DNA from: Bdellovibrio sp. BCCA
GTDB lineage: Bacteria > Bdellovibrionota > Bdellovibrionia > Bdellovibrionales > Bdellovibrionaceae
Assembly (NCBI RefSeq): GCF_037996825.1
Contig: NZ_JBBNAC010000001.1
Location: 2,294,001-2,358,000, forward strand
DNA length: 64,000 bases
Direction of reading: 5' to 3'
Notes under the pieces: generated by a model
Told to the model about the DNA's origin: nothing
Seen by the model: the letters and a program-made list of their open reading frames with translations, nothing else
Databases searched by the model: none
Made by a program: the position numbers and the translations under genes
Shown: piece after piece, positions 24,661-33,379 of the stretch
Layout of the letters: each line of letters begins with the position of its first letter
Position numbering within the stretch: position 1 is the first letter of the stretch

Positions 24661-26496
24661 TTAATTAAGACCTTCTCGTTTGACCACAAAAAATGTCACG
24701 TCATCGACTAAGGTTGCTCCCTGACGATGGCCTTGGAAGCTCACAACGAAACGATCTACCGAATCATTCACGCCAGGATAGTCTTTGTTCGCGGCGATAA
24801 GGGCCTTGATAAATTCTCTCTCGCCCCAAGCTTCTTTTCCAGGATTTTGAATGTCGGGAATTCCGTCCGTATAGAAGAAAACAGAATCACCCTCATCTAC
24901 CTGAATGCTCGTCTGTTGGTAAACGGAATCACGCGCTTGCCCTAATCTGGGATTATTCACTTCATTAAGGGGCACTAAATCTTTTTTCTTAAGAGGCCCC
25001 TCACCTTTTTTAATCAAGAACGGCGCTTCGTGAGAGGCATTGCAGTACACCAACTCGCCCGTGTCTAAATCAAAAGACGCCAAGAAGAACGTCATCATGA
25101 TACGACCTTTTGAAACGTCATAGATACTGCGATTCAAAAGTTCGAGAGCTTTTGATGGCGAAATGTTTAACCGCTCAATAATCGTTGAAGCGGATTTTGC
25201 AGCACTCGTAATCAAGGCAGCCGGAGCACCGTGCCCTGTGGCGTCCCCGATCCACAAGAAGATTTTATTTCCGATTTGACAGTAGTGCCACCAGTCGCCA
25301 CCGCACTCACTGGCAGGCTCATAGTAACCGGCAATGGCCAAAGGCCCGATTTTCGCACGTGTTTCAGGGAAAAGAGTTTCTTGCACGGTTTTCGCCGTTT
25401 GAAGTTCGGATTCCATACGCGCTTTTTCAGCCGTTTGATCTAACAAACGTGATACTTCCGCCGCCATGATATTAAAATTATCCGCCAAACTTCCAACTTC
25501 ATCCGTGGATTTCACATCCACACGAATATTGAAATCCCCTTCCGCCACTTTTTTAGTCGCGTTGAAAAGCTGAGTAAGAGCTTGCGTGATACCGCTGGAA
25601 GCAAAAAGACTGAGAATGATTGTTACCGAAATCAAGATTCCGAAAAAAATCAAAGATTTGCGAATCAGGATTTGCACGGCACCCAAAGCTTTTTCTTTTT
25701 CTACCGTTGTTACAACAATCAAATCACCGAAACCCGCTTTAGAGAAAGACACCAAAAGATCTGTGCCATCAGCAGCTTTATCCGTCTCGGCCCCTTGTGC
25801 TACTTTCGCAGAAGAGCCTTTCAAGAAAGACGGCGTCACCGTCTCTTGCAGTTTCTTTCCCGGCATTCCATCCGGACCAAAAAGCACAGTTCCATCTTGA
25901 GAGATCAAATACATTTTTTGCGACATTGCTGCTCTGAACATTTCAGAGGCTTCGCTCATACGCACGATGACAAGAAACACCGTATTGCGTGTTTTTGTTT
26001 CATCGCTGACTTTTTCAAAGATGAAAATACGATCGTCGCTGAAAGGCACTTTCACCACACGGCGTGTGGCTTCCACTTCCGCGAAATACGACGGTATTTG
26101 ATTTTGCAAAGAAGCCAAAACACTCGCTGTCTGATCCGGAACTTTTTCAAGAGTCGCTGCTTTTTCAAAAGCACCGCTTTGTGACGGAGTAAACACCACG
26201 ATGGATTCAAGATTGAACTCATTCATGAAAATAGAATCAGAAACCGGCGTGAATTTTTGTTGGGTGAGGTAATCTTGAAAGATCGGCTTCGTCGTTCCAA
26301 GCACAGCATTGAGCTGTGTCTTAATTTGAGCCGCCATGGTTCCTGACATACTGCTTGAAGAATCAAAGACATAGGCGATCTTGTCGTCTTCAAAAATCTT
26401 CAACGCTAAAATTAAATACACAGTCAGTGTAATTAAAGGTAGTGAAGTGAGCAGTAAAAGAATCTTATATCTTATTGATATGCCACGTTTTTTCAC
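24661..26496 (-). CDS. Membrane-bound SpoIIE/PP2C-type phosphatase with HAMP domain
   Basis: 611 residues from a GTG at 26494-26496. Transmembrane segments lie at about 10-32 and 283-303 and enclose a periplasmic sensor of about 250 residues. A HAMP domain follows (KKVAEGDFNIRVDVKSTDEV), then a SpoIIE PP2C domain from about 370: GGDWWHY and GDATGHG are metal-binding motifs, FYTDGIPD is motif near the end, and VDDVTFFVV closes the fold. The role is probably RsbU-like: periplasmic signal to dephosphorylation of the STAS protein encoded next. DSSSSMSG just after the first membrane helix resembles a MIDAS motif but no vWA fold follows. Confidence 0.88.
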   Translation of the reverse strand: MKKRGISIRYKILLLLTSLPLITLTVYLILALKIFEDDKIAYVFDSSSSMSGTMAAQIKTQLNAVLGTTKPIFQDYLTQQKFTPVSDSIFMNEFNLESIVVFTPSQSGAFEKAATLEKVPDQTASVLASLQNQIPSYFAEVEATRRVVKVPFSDDRIFIFEKVSDETKTRNTVFLVIVRMSEASEMFRAAMSQKMYLISQDGTVLFGPDGMPGKKLQETVTPSFLKGSSAKVAQGAETDKAADGTDLLVSFSKAGFGDLIVVTTVEKEKALGAVQILIRKSLIFFGILISVTIILSLFASSGITQALTQLFNATKKVAEGDFNIRVDVKSTDEVGSLADNFNIMAAEVSRLLDQTAEKARMESELQTAKTVQETLFPETRAKIGPLAIAGYYEPASECGGDWWHYCQIGNKIFLWIGDATGHGAPAALITSAAKSASTIIERLNISPSKALELLNRSIYDVSKGRIMMTFFLASFDLDTGELVYCNASHEAPFLIKKGEGPLKKKDLVPLNEVNNPRLGQARDSVYQQTSIQVDEGDSVFFYTDGIPDIQNPGKEAWGEREFIKALIAANKDYPGVNDSVDRFVVSFQGHRQGATLVDDVTFFVVKREGLN

Positions 26497-26609
26497 GAGT
26501 TCAGTATGCCCTTTAACAGGAAACCCGAAAAGAAATTCTCATGTAACTTGGCCTAAGGTCCGTAAATCATTCGTCATTTCCAACCGATAAGCCCTCAAGC
26601 AGGAGTGTT

Positions 26610-28778
26610 ATGTCACGTTTTGGACAAACAGAAAAAATCATCTTTGTATGCGCCATCGTAGCTCTGTTGGCCTTCTCGTACTTTTTGTACGATGACTCTT
26701 TGCTATTCCCGAAAGTCAACAACGGAAAATTAGAACTCATCGGTGACGTCGCGATTTCACAAAACGACGTTCGCCGCAAAAATCTTGATACATTCAGTTG
26801 GGTCCCCGCTTCTCGCAAAGATGCTGTCTATCAAAACGATTCGATCTTTACTGGTGATCGTTCCGAAGCAACAATTCAATTGCAAGACGGAACTCAGATT
26901 AAAATCCAGCCAAACTCTTTAATCACTTTGAACTTGAAAAACGGTCAAATGAATCTGGATTTGCGCTACGGAAACCTTGTCGGCGAATTGGCGCAAGGTT
27001 CTTCATTGACAATCAAATCCGGCACAGAAGAATTCAAACTTGAGAGCCAACAAGGCTCCCCTGAAAAATCTAAAATTCAGTTCAACAAAGCTCACAGCGG
27101 TAACGTCGACTTGAAATTACTTTCCGGTGACGTGAAGTACGTTGATAAAAAGAAACAAGCTGTCAAAGAGCTTCCGAAAAACGCGGTGGTCGCTGTCACT
27201 AAAAAAGGGGAAGTAAAACAAGTTGAAAAACCGCAACTGTTCTTAAAAACGGCAGACAATACAAACTGGCTTCGTATCAATCCTGACGATCCTCTTCCTT
27301 TTGAATGGGAGAGCAAAGGAGACGTCGCGCGCTTTGAACTTGAAATCTCGCCAACGGAAGATTTCAGTCATGTGGCGATTTCAAAACTGACTCAAGATAA
27401 AAAAACGCAAGTGGTTGAACCTTTAGAGCCTGGCTCTTACTTCTGGCGCTTGAAAGCGACGGACCACAATGGTCAATTGGCAGCCACATCACCAGTTCAA
27501 CACATGCAAATCACTCATCTGGTGGGTCCGCAAATCACAACGCCGACTCAAGCAGCGCAAATCAATCTTGAGTTGAAAGTAAAACCTCAAGAGGCTTTGG
27601 AAACAAGCACGGAAATCCAATGGCGCGCGCAAGAGTCTCTTAAAAACTTCACATGGCAAGTGGCTTCCGATGCGGAATTCACAACGATTGTGAAAGAAGG
27701 GCAGACAAATACTTTAGCGGCGGTCACTCCAAAACTTCCTGCGGGAACTTATTGGGTGCGCGTGCAAGGTCAGACAGAATCGCAAAAACCATCTCCATGG
27801 TCTGAGCCCGTGTCTTTCACCTTGAATCTTTTTGCGCACAAAGAAGAGCGTCCAAACCGCCCTATTCTTGTGACGAAGAAAGTCGACTTCAAAGTTCCAA
27901 CAGGAAAAGATCGCAATCCGGCGTCTCCGGAATCTCCGAAGCTGGCGTGGAAACCTGTTCTACAAACGAAGAACTACATCTTGCAAATTTCTAAAGATGC
28001 TAGCTTCAAAGAAGTTGAAAAATACGATATCACACAAAACCAAGTGTCTTGGTCACAATATCGTCCAGGTCAATACTTCTATCGCGTTTATGCTCGTGGA
28101 CTGAACGGTCTTATGAGTGAGCCGAGTGAAACTGGAACAATTGATATCAACATGGATGGTCTCACGTTAGATCCGATGAAGACGATCAATGCCATTGGCC
28201 AAGCTCCGGGCCCTAAAGAAACTCCGATCAGTTGGTCTGAAGTTCCATTTGCGAAATCCTATCTTGTGCAAATGGACAAGGATAAGAATTTCGCACATCC
28301 ACAACAACTGGAATATTCATCCAATGCGGGGACTTTAACCGTGCCGGATCCAGGTCGCTACCACGTGCGCGTGCAGGCGATGGATGAAAGCAACAAACCT
28401 TTAACAGGTTTCTCAAATATCGAAGAAGTGCTTTATACATTCCGTACGCCTCTTTCTTCTCCTTCGTTGTTAGAGCCATTTAACAATGCTTCGATCTTCC
28501 TGCAAACGGAAATGGAACCATTTATCTGGCTTGAATGGAAAAAGGTGGAAGGTGCAACTTCTTACCGTATTGAAATTTCAGATAAAGCGGATTTCTCTCG
28601 CACATTGATTGCAAAATCTCTGCAAGGAAATCGTTATTTGATTAAAGACCGCGTTCCACTTGGAAAAATCTACTGGCGCGTGCGTGCGGAATCTAAAGGC
28701 GACGCTGAAATGTCTGAATGGACAGAAAAGCGTGAATTTACTCTTTACCATCAAAAAAATGAGACGTTTGTAAAATGA
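26610..28778 (+). CDS. FecR-domain membrane protein with FN3-like repeats
   Basis: 722 residues. One N-terminal membrane helix (about 9-27) and a large periplasmic part. Residues about 60-150 fit a FecR domain (NDSIFTGDRSEATIQLQDGTQIKI, written here in part: GDRSEATIQLQDGT). From about 230 onward there are four or so fibronectin-like units, each with a FxWRLKA or YWVRVQG-type strand followed by a Pro/Ser turn (YFWRLKATD, YWVRVQGQT, YFYRVYARG, IYWRVRAES). AGGAG lies upstream of the ATG. It overlaps the downstream histidine-kinase gene by ATGA, so the two are translated together. Likely an envelope sensor or scaffold feeding the kinase. Confidence 0.82.
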   Translation: MSRFGQTEKIIFVCAIVALLAFSYFLYDDSLLFPKVNNGKLELIGDVAISQNDVRRKNLDTFSWVPASRKDAVYQNDSIFTGDRSEATIQLQDGTQIKIQPNSLITLNLKNGQMNLDLRYGNLVGELAQGSSLTIKSGTEEFKLESQQGSPEKSKIQFNKAHSGNVDLKLLSGDVKYVDKKKQAVKELPKNAVVAVTKKGEVKQVEKPQLFLKTADNTNWLRINPDDPLPFEWESKGDVARFELEISPTEDFSHVAISKLTQDKKTQVVEPLEPGSYFWRLKATDHNGQLAATSPVQHMQITHLVGPQITTPTQAAQINLELKVKPQEALETSTEIQWRAQESLKNFTWQVASDAEFTTIVKEGQTNTLAAVTPKLPAGTYWVRVQGQTESQKPSPWSEPVSFTLNLFAHKEERPNRPILVTKKVDFKVPTGKDRNPASPESPKLAWKPVLQTKNYILQISKDASFKEVEKYDITQNQVSWSQYRPGQYFYRVYARGLNGLMSEPSETGTIDINMDGLTLDPMKTINAIGQAPGPKETPISWSEVPFAKSYLVQMDKDKNFAHPQQLEYSSNAGTLTVPDPGRYHVRVQAMDESNKPLTGFSNIEEVLYTFRTPLSSPSLLEPFNNASIFLQTEMEPFIWLEWKKVEGATSYRIEISDKADFSRTLIAKSLQGNRYLIKDRVPLGKIYWRVRAESKGDAEMSEWTEKREFTLYHQKNETFVK

Positions 28779-30727
28779 AGATTCAGTACTCCCTCTTTGA
28801 CACCCTTTTGGAACCTGTGTTTGTTCTAAATGCTGAGCAAAAGGTCGTCTATTGCAACGAAACGGCCGCGATCGTCGCAGGTCTTTCTATTCGCAAAATC
28901 ACAAGAGGCATGAAGTTCTCTGAACTCTTTGAGTTTAGTGAACCGATTGAGGGTCTTGATAAGTTGATTCATATTTGCGACGCCACTCCTTACAAAGAAG
29001 TGAATTTTAAAACGTCCCAAGGTGGCGAAGGAAAAGTACAAATCACACTGCAACCTATTTTTGACTCTATGGGGGATAAAAACTGGATTGTCTTTGTGCG
29101 CGACGTGACTTTGGAAGAACGCCTTCAGAAAAAATATCGCGCCGAACTTGAACAAAAAGAAGACGTCATCAAAGCCCTTGAAGAAGCCAAAGTCCAACTT
29201 GAAAATTACAGTAAAAACCTCGAGCAAATGGTCGCCGACCGCACGCGCGAGTTGTCGCGTCTCAATCAAACCATGTCCGCTCTTCTTGATAGCTTGGGAC
29301 AAGGCTTCTTCATCTTTAATTCTGAAGGTCATATCCTCGACGTTTCTTCAAAGGCCTGCGAAACCACAGTGGAATCGAAGCCCGATGGAAAACTCATTTG
29401 GGATGTTTTAAAACTTCCTGAAAACAAAGTCGAAGGTTTCAAAAAATGGATGCAAACCCTTTTCATGGAAATGCTGCCATTTGAAGACTTAGCACCATTA
29501 GGCCCCGTGACTTATCCGCATTCAAAGAATCGCAATATCGCTCTTGAATACCACCCGCTTCGTTCCACCGAAGGTGCGATGGAAGGCGTTGTTGTTGTCG
29601 CTTCCGATATCACTTCACTGGTTGAGGCACAAAAACAAGCCGAAACAGAAAAAGAACACGCAAAACTGATCATCAATATGATTAAGTCAAAACGCGAAAT
29701 CCACCGCTTCATCCAAGAAGCACAAGGACTTTTAATTTCCGTGCGCGAAGAGGTATCTAAGGACGACGGTCCTTATGACTCAGAAACTCTTTTCCGCAAC
29801 TTGCACACTCTTAAAGGTGGTGCGGCCCTTTTCTCTATTAAAGAAGTCGCTGAAGCTTGCCACCAAGGTGAAAGCCTTTTGGCAGAGCTTAAAGAAAATT
29901 GGACACAAGCCGGATTTATTTCATTGCGCGCGAAGTGTTTTGAAATTGAAGAATACTTCTTTAAGTTCCTTGAAGAAACGCGCGACATCTTGGGTTCTTC
30001 TGCAACTTCAGAAGAACGCCAAATTGAAATTGCTATCAGTAAATTAAACGACATCGCTCGCAAGGTAGGAACTCTGCCTGGTGGCGGTCCTGTCGCGCAG
30101 GAACTTTTATTAGAACTTGCGATGGAGCCCGTGTCTCAATTCCTAGAGCCCTACAACGAAGTGATGCTTCGTTTGGCTGAAAAAATTGACAAGATGATGG
30201 CGCCGTTGCAAATCAATAATGGCACCGTGATGGTGATTCCGGAGATTTATAATTCTCTGTTCTCTACCCTTGTGCACGCTTTCAGAAACGCCGTCGATCA
30301 TGGAATTGAAATTCCCGACACGCGCATCGATCAAGGAAAAACCGCAGAAGGTCATGTTGAAGTGAATGTTGAAATCAAGAACACAGGTTCAAAACCATCC
30401 TTGATGATTCAAATCAAAGATGATGGTGGTGGTATTGATCCATCAAAAATTCGCGAAAAGTTGGCAAAACGTATGATCGACACTCGCAACAAGTCAGACC
30501 AAGAAGTGATCCAACATATTTTTGACAGTCAATTTTCGACTCGTGAACAAGTGACAGAAATCTCAGGCCGTGGCGTGGGAATGGATGCCATCAAAGTCGC
30601 AGCCGAAGAACTTCAAGGCCGCGTGTGGGTCGAATCTGAACTCGGTAAAGGCACAACACTCTTCGTTGAAGTGCCTTACATCACCGAGTTCAAAAAATCA
30701 GACGAAAAAACACCTATCGCCGCTTAA
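28775..30727 (+). CDS. Hybrid CheA-like histidine kinase: PAS, coiled coil, PAS, Hpt, HATPase
   Basis: 650 residues, no membrane helix. PAS domain at about 5-115, coiled coil at about 117-165 (ALEEAKVQLENYSKNLEQM), second PAS at about 165-285, Hpt at about 300-410 with the phospho-His in LHTLKGGAALF (about 343), and HATPase at about 490-640 (HAFRNAVDHG, DDGGGIDP, GRGVGMDAI). There is no CheW-like domain and no dimerisation H-box, so it is CheA-like in Hpt and ATPase order only. It is coupled to the FecR gene. Likely targets include the CheY-like protein at 31180-31587 or the REC domain at 22124-24052. Confidence 0.85.
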   Translation: MKIQYSLFDTLLEPVFVLNAEQKVVYCNETAAIVAGLSIRKITRGMKFSELFEFSEPIEGLDKLIHICDATPYKEVNFKTSQGGEGKVQITLQPIFDSMGDKNWIVFVRDVTLEERLQKKYRAELEQKEDVIKALEEAKVQLENYSKNLEQMVADRTRELSRLNQTMSALLDSLGQGFFIFNSEGHILDVSSKACETTVESKPDGKLIWDVLKLPENKVEGFKKWMQTLFMEMLPFEDLAPLGPVTYPHSKNRNIALEYHPLRSTEGAMEGVVVVASDITSLVEAQKQAETEKEHAKLIINMIKSKREIHRFIQEAQGLLISVREEVSKDDGPYDSETLFRNLHTLKGGAALFSIKEVAEACHQGESLLAELKENWTQAGFISLRAKCFEIEEYFFKFLEETRDILGSSATSEERQIEIAISKLNDIARKVGTLPGGGPVAQELLLELAMEPVSQFLEPYNEVMLRLAEKIDKMMAPLQINNGTVMVIPEIYNSLFSTLVHAFRNAVDHGIEIPDTRIDQGKTAEGHVEVNVEIKNTGSKPSLMIQIKDDGGGIDPSKIREKLAKRMIDTRNKSDQEVIQHIFDSQFSTREQVTEISGRGVGMDAIKVAAEELQGRVWVESELGKGTTLFVEVPYITEFKKSDEKTPIAA

Positions 30728-30730
30728 AAA

Positions 30731-30991
30731 TCATTTAGCAACGTCAATCAGACACGTGAAGCTCGCGACACCTGTGCGCTCACCGTCTTCGGTGTATTGT
30801 TCCTCTGCGACACAAGTGACATTCTTAGAGCTGTACTCCGTCAAGCGCGGGGTATGAATGGTCATCGTCGCTCCTGATTTCTCCATTTCAAAAAACAGAG
30901 CTTCCGCTTTCTCTCCGGTGATTTCGATCGATTTAGCAAAGGCAGTTACAGACATCATGGATACGGCTAAAACCAGAACTAGCTTTTTCAT
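30731..30991 (-). CDS. Small exported protein
   Basis: 86 residues. Signal peptide MKKLVLVLAVSMMSVTAFA with a clean AxA site. The mature 67 residues have two Cys (NVTCVAEEQY and SFTCLIDVAK), likely one disulfide, and amphipathic strands. AGAGG lies upstream of the ATG. The gene is short but has a coherent signal peptide and ribosome binding site, so it is probably real. It ends 3 bases from the stop of the converging kinase gene. Function unknown. Confidence 0.65.
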   Translation of the reverse strand: MKKLVLVLAVSMMSVTAFAKSIEITGEKAEALFFEMEKSGATMTIHTPRLTEYSSKNVTCVAEEQYTEDGERTGVASFTCLIDVAK

Positions 30992-31020
30992 TAAGAACCT
31001 CTCTTGATAATTTTCCTCAC

Positions 31021-31050
31021 AAGCAGAGGTTGCACAGCATGTGCCTGCTT
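31021..31050. other. Nested inverted repeat in the 30992-31179 gap
   Basis: AAGCAG...CTGCTT encloses GCACA-GCA-TGTGC, giving an 11-bp stem with a 5-base bulge. It lies upstream of the small exported protein gene on the minus strand, so it could be an operator or a 5' leader hairpin. No U-run on either strand supports a terminator. Confidence 0.3.
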
Positions 31051-31129
31051 AAAAACTCAATAAGACATCTTTGAAGTGCAAAGAGCGCTCAGACAGTAAA
31101 CACGGTGTCCTTCTTGGCGCCAATTCCTT

Positions 31130-31144
31130 GTCTCATAATGAGAC
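31130..31144. promoter_or_regulatory. 15-bp palindrome downstream of the CheY-like gene
   Basis: GTCTCAT-A-ATGAGAC is a perfect 7-bp inverted repeat around one base, 35 bases past the stop of the CheY-like gene (minus strand) and 139 bases upstream of the small exported gene. Could be an operator for the latter; no U-tract, so unlikely as terminator. Confidence 0.3.
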
Positions 31145-31179
31145 GACGGATTTTCCCGTAACACGAAGTGAAAAATCGA

Positions 31180-31587
31180 CTAAGCCTTGTTGTGCTTCAT
31201 GTAAGCGGCTTTTAACTTATCTTCGAAAATCTTCGCAGAGAATGGTTTCACGATGTACTGAGAGACACCGGCAAGAACCGCTTCCGTCACTTGATCCCGC
31301 TCAGACTCGGATGTTAGAAGTACGAATGGAAGATTGCTCCACTCCGCTGTGGCACGAACTTGTTTTAAAAGTTCAAGTCCCTTCATCTTTGGCATATTCC
31401 AATCTGAAATCACCAATTGAATTTGCGTTCCCGGAGTGTTGCTCTGAACAAGAACCTTCAGACCTTCTTCACCGTCAGCAGCTTCTTGAATATTTTTATA
31501 ACCCATTGCCTTTAACGTGTTCTTCACAAGATCACGGATGGAAGGCATGTCATCGATAACCAAAATGCGGGTTTCTAGGGGAAACAT
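31180..31587 (-). CDS. CheY-like single-domain response regulator
   Basis: 135 residues, only a receiver domain. Acidic pair at VIDDMPS, phospho-acceptor Asp in VISDWNMPKMKG, conserved Thr in VLLTSE and Lys in IVKPF are all present. It is cytoplasmic and lacks an output domain, as in CheY or phosphorelay intermediates. GAGGAG lies upstream of the ATG at 31585-31587. It sits about 450 bases from the Hpt/CheA-like kinase gene, on the opposite strand, which makes that kinase a natural partner, although this is inference from position. Confidence 0.92.
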   Translation of the reverse strand: MFPLETRILVIDDMPSIRDLVKNTLKAMGYKNIQEAADGEEGLKVLVQSNTPGTQIQLVISDWNMPKMKGLELLKQVRATAEWSNLPFVLLTSESERDQVTEAVLAGVSQYIVKPFSAKIFEDKLKAAYMKHNKA

Positions 31588-31647
31588 AGTAAGGGCTCCT
31601 CTGCAGTCTTAGTTTAAAGAAAACATGAAGAGAAGCTCAAAGAATCT

Positions 31648-32526
31648 TTACAACCCTAGACTTTGTGCGGGAGCGAGCCACAAGAAATCAGCACGCGGTC
31701 CCTCGACCGGAGAAGGTGCGATCTCGGTCGCAATTTCTTCTTCCGTTAAATCCAAAGTGTTCACTTGAGAAAAGGTCAGAACCGGAACCTGAGGCGCTCT
31801 TGCATGAATTCGGTCTGGCAAACCTCCACCGTACTGAACATGGAACTCGCCAACGACAATCACCAAGACCTGGTCAGGGTGAGCGGCAATAAACTCCGTT
31901 GCTCTCCACGCCATCGTGTCATCCCAAATAGACTGAGCAGCAAAGTAGCGCTCTCCGGCTTCCGGATTTGGCAGATGAGGCATCATGCTTAAAAAACGAT
32001 GCTTGTAAGAATCGCGACCCAACGAAAACTGCGGCGGAAGCAATGCCGACTCTTCAGGAGTAAGAGAACTCAAACCTTGCTTAGAGACTTTGCCAGTCAA
32101 CGAACGAGGCGCATTCAACGCCAGGGTCATAGCCCCTTCAGAAAGCAGCGGAAACTCAGCCTGACTGCGATAGTAGTCATAAGAGGGACTTCCCCAAGCA
32201 ATGGCTTTAAGGAATTCTGGCTCCGTCAATGCGCCCTTGCGGTAGGAGTCTACGAGGTCCTGTTGAGTGTATGTAAAAAATTCCATTCCCACAGAGACCT
32301 TAAGGCCCTCAGCCCGTAAGGCTGTCATAATCGCCAGCTGTTGGTTCTGGTGTTCTTTAAATCCGTGGTTTTCTCCGATAATGACGATAGAACCTGGGGC
32401 AACAGAACTGACGGTTTCTTGCAAACGGACCGGCTGTTGGGTGTTTCCCCTCAAAATGCCACTAGTTTGGGCATGAGCACAGGCCGACAAAAGCACGGAT
32501 ACTAGAAAAAGGCTCCAAGAGTTCAC
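31648..32526 (-). CDS. ChaN-like lipoprotein/Tiki-superfamily protein
   Basis: 292 residues from a GTG at 32524-32526 with GGGAG 5 bases upstream. Signal with a possible lipobox SACAHA (LLSAC) so it may be lipidated. The ChaN-type core is visible: GSIVIIGENHGFKEHQNQ, VGMEFF, SIWDDTMAW and VLVIVVGEFHVQYGGGLP, with paired His and Glu residues at the ends of the strands. ChaN/Tiki proteins bind haem or act as metalloproteases, and the family in proteobacteria is linked to haem uptake. Substrate here unknown. Confidence 0.8.
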   Translation of the reverse strand: MNSWSLFLVSVLLSACAHAQTSGILRGNTQQPVRLQETVSSVAPGSIVIIGENHGFKEHQNQQLAIMTALRAEGLKVSVGMEFFTYTQQDLVDSYRKGALTEPEFLKAIAWGSPSYDYYRSQAEFPLLSEGAMTLALNAPRSLTGKVSKQGLSSLTPEESALLPPQFSLGRDSYKHRFLSMMPHLPNPEAGERYFAAQSIWDDTMAWRATEFIAAHPDQVLVIVVGEFHVQYGGGLPDRIHARAPQVPVLTFSQVNTLDLTEEEIATEIAPSPVEGPRADFLWLAPAQSLGL

Positions 32527-32663
32527 GAATTCTCCCCTTAGACACGAAATTGTCTGTTGAAGTTTCCTTTTTCCTTTGATACCTTGACCCCCTTTGAAAA
32601 GGTATTGTCATTTTTTCCATATTACGCATGGCAGTACAAACTTGAAGTTTAAGGGGCACCGCA

Positions 32664-32843
32664 ATGGCAAAAAAATCAGGAAGAATCATCATCACTCTTG
32701 AGTGCACAGAAGCTCGCGCTGAAGGCAAACCTGTTTCTCGTTACACTACGACTAAGAACAAAACTAAAACTCCTAGTCGTCTTGAGAAAAAGAAATACAA
32801 TCCAAATCTAAAACGCCACACAGTTCACAGAGAAACTAAGTAA
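32664..32843 (+). CDS. rpmG: 50S ribosomal protein L33
   Basis: 59 residues, the usual length of L33: [43 protein letters not shown]. The family's second CxxC, normally in KYCPxC, is replaced by KYNPNL, and only one Cys remains near the N-terminus (ECTE). It is therefore a zinc-free (C-minus) form. The last base of its TAA is the first base of the dcd ATG (TAATG), a tight translational coupling. It has its own leader of about 137 bases after the divergent ChaN-like gene. Confidence 0.95.
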   Translation: MAKKSGRIIITLECTEARAEGKPVSRYTTTKNKTKTPSRLEKKKYNPNLKRHTVHRETK

Positions 32844-33379
32844 TGATTCTTACGGATCAGCAGATTCTCCAACACATGGAAGCAGGCTCCATTAAAGTTG
32901 AGCCTTTCCGCAGAGAGTGCCTGGGAACGAACTCTTACGATGTTCATTTAGGCAGTACTCTAGCTGTGTACGAAGAAAAGACGCTGGACGCCAAGAAGCA
33001 TAACAAGATTCGCACCTTTGAAATTCCTGAAGAGGGGTTTGTTCTCATGCCGGACACTCTCTATTTGGGCGTTACTTTAGAGTACACAGAGACTCTAAAA
33101 CACGTCCCATTTTTAGAAGGAAAATCAAGCGTAGGTCGTCTCGGAATAGACATCCATGCCACAGCAGGCAAAGGCGATGTCGGTTTCTGCAATTATTGGA
33201 CTCTGGAAATTTCGGTGAAACAGCCAGTGCGTGTTTATACTGGTATGCCGATTGGTCAGTTGATATACTTTGAAGTAAAGGGCGATATTTTGACGGCTTA
33301 CAACGTCAAACCGTCGGCAAAGTATAACGACAAAAAACCAATTCCAGTAGAGTCAATGATGTGGAAAAACTCATTCTAA
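32843..33379 (+). CDS. dcd: dCTP deaminase
   Basis: 178 residues. It matches the trimeric dCTP deaminase/dUTPase fold: [10 protein letters not shown] start, FLEGKSSVGRLGI (about 92-104, nucleotide-binding SSxGR), and FCNYWTLEI (about 115-123, with the expected catalytic Glu). Reaction: dCTP to dUTP and ammonia, supplying dUMP for thymidylate. Cytoplasmic. Coupled to rpmG by TAATG. The downstream lipoprotein gene begins inside its last 19 bases. Confidence 0.93.
   Translation: MILTDQQILQHMEAGSIKVEPFRRECLGTNSYDVHLGSTLAVYEEKTLDAKKHNKIRTFEIPEEGFVLMPDTLYLGVTLEYTETLKHVPFLEGKSSVGRLGIDIHATAGKGDVGFCNYWTLEISVKQPVRVYTGMPIGQLIYFEVKGDILTAYNVKPSAKYNDKKPIPVESMMWKNSF

Noticed and set aside
24661-26496. DSSSSMSG near the first membrane helix read as a vWA-type MIDAS motif
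   Set aside because: A vWA domain needs the rest of the Rossmann-like fold and further metal ligands, which are absent; the segment is a short linker after the helix.
32579-32605. ATACCTT/AAGGTAT inverted repeat before rpmG as a ribosomal-protein autoregulation site
   Set aside because: Only seven base pairs with a 13-base loop, no resemblance I can state to a known L33 or L28 regulatory structure.
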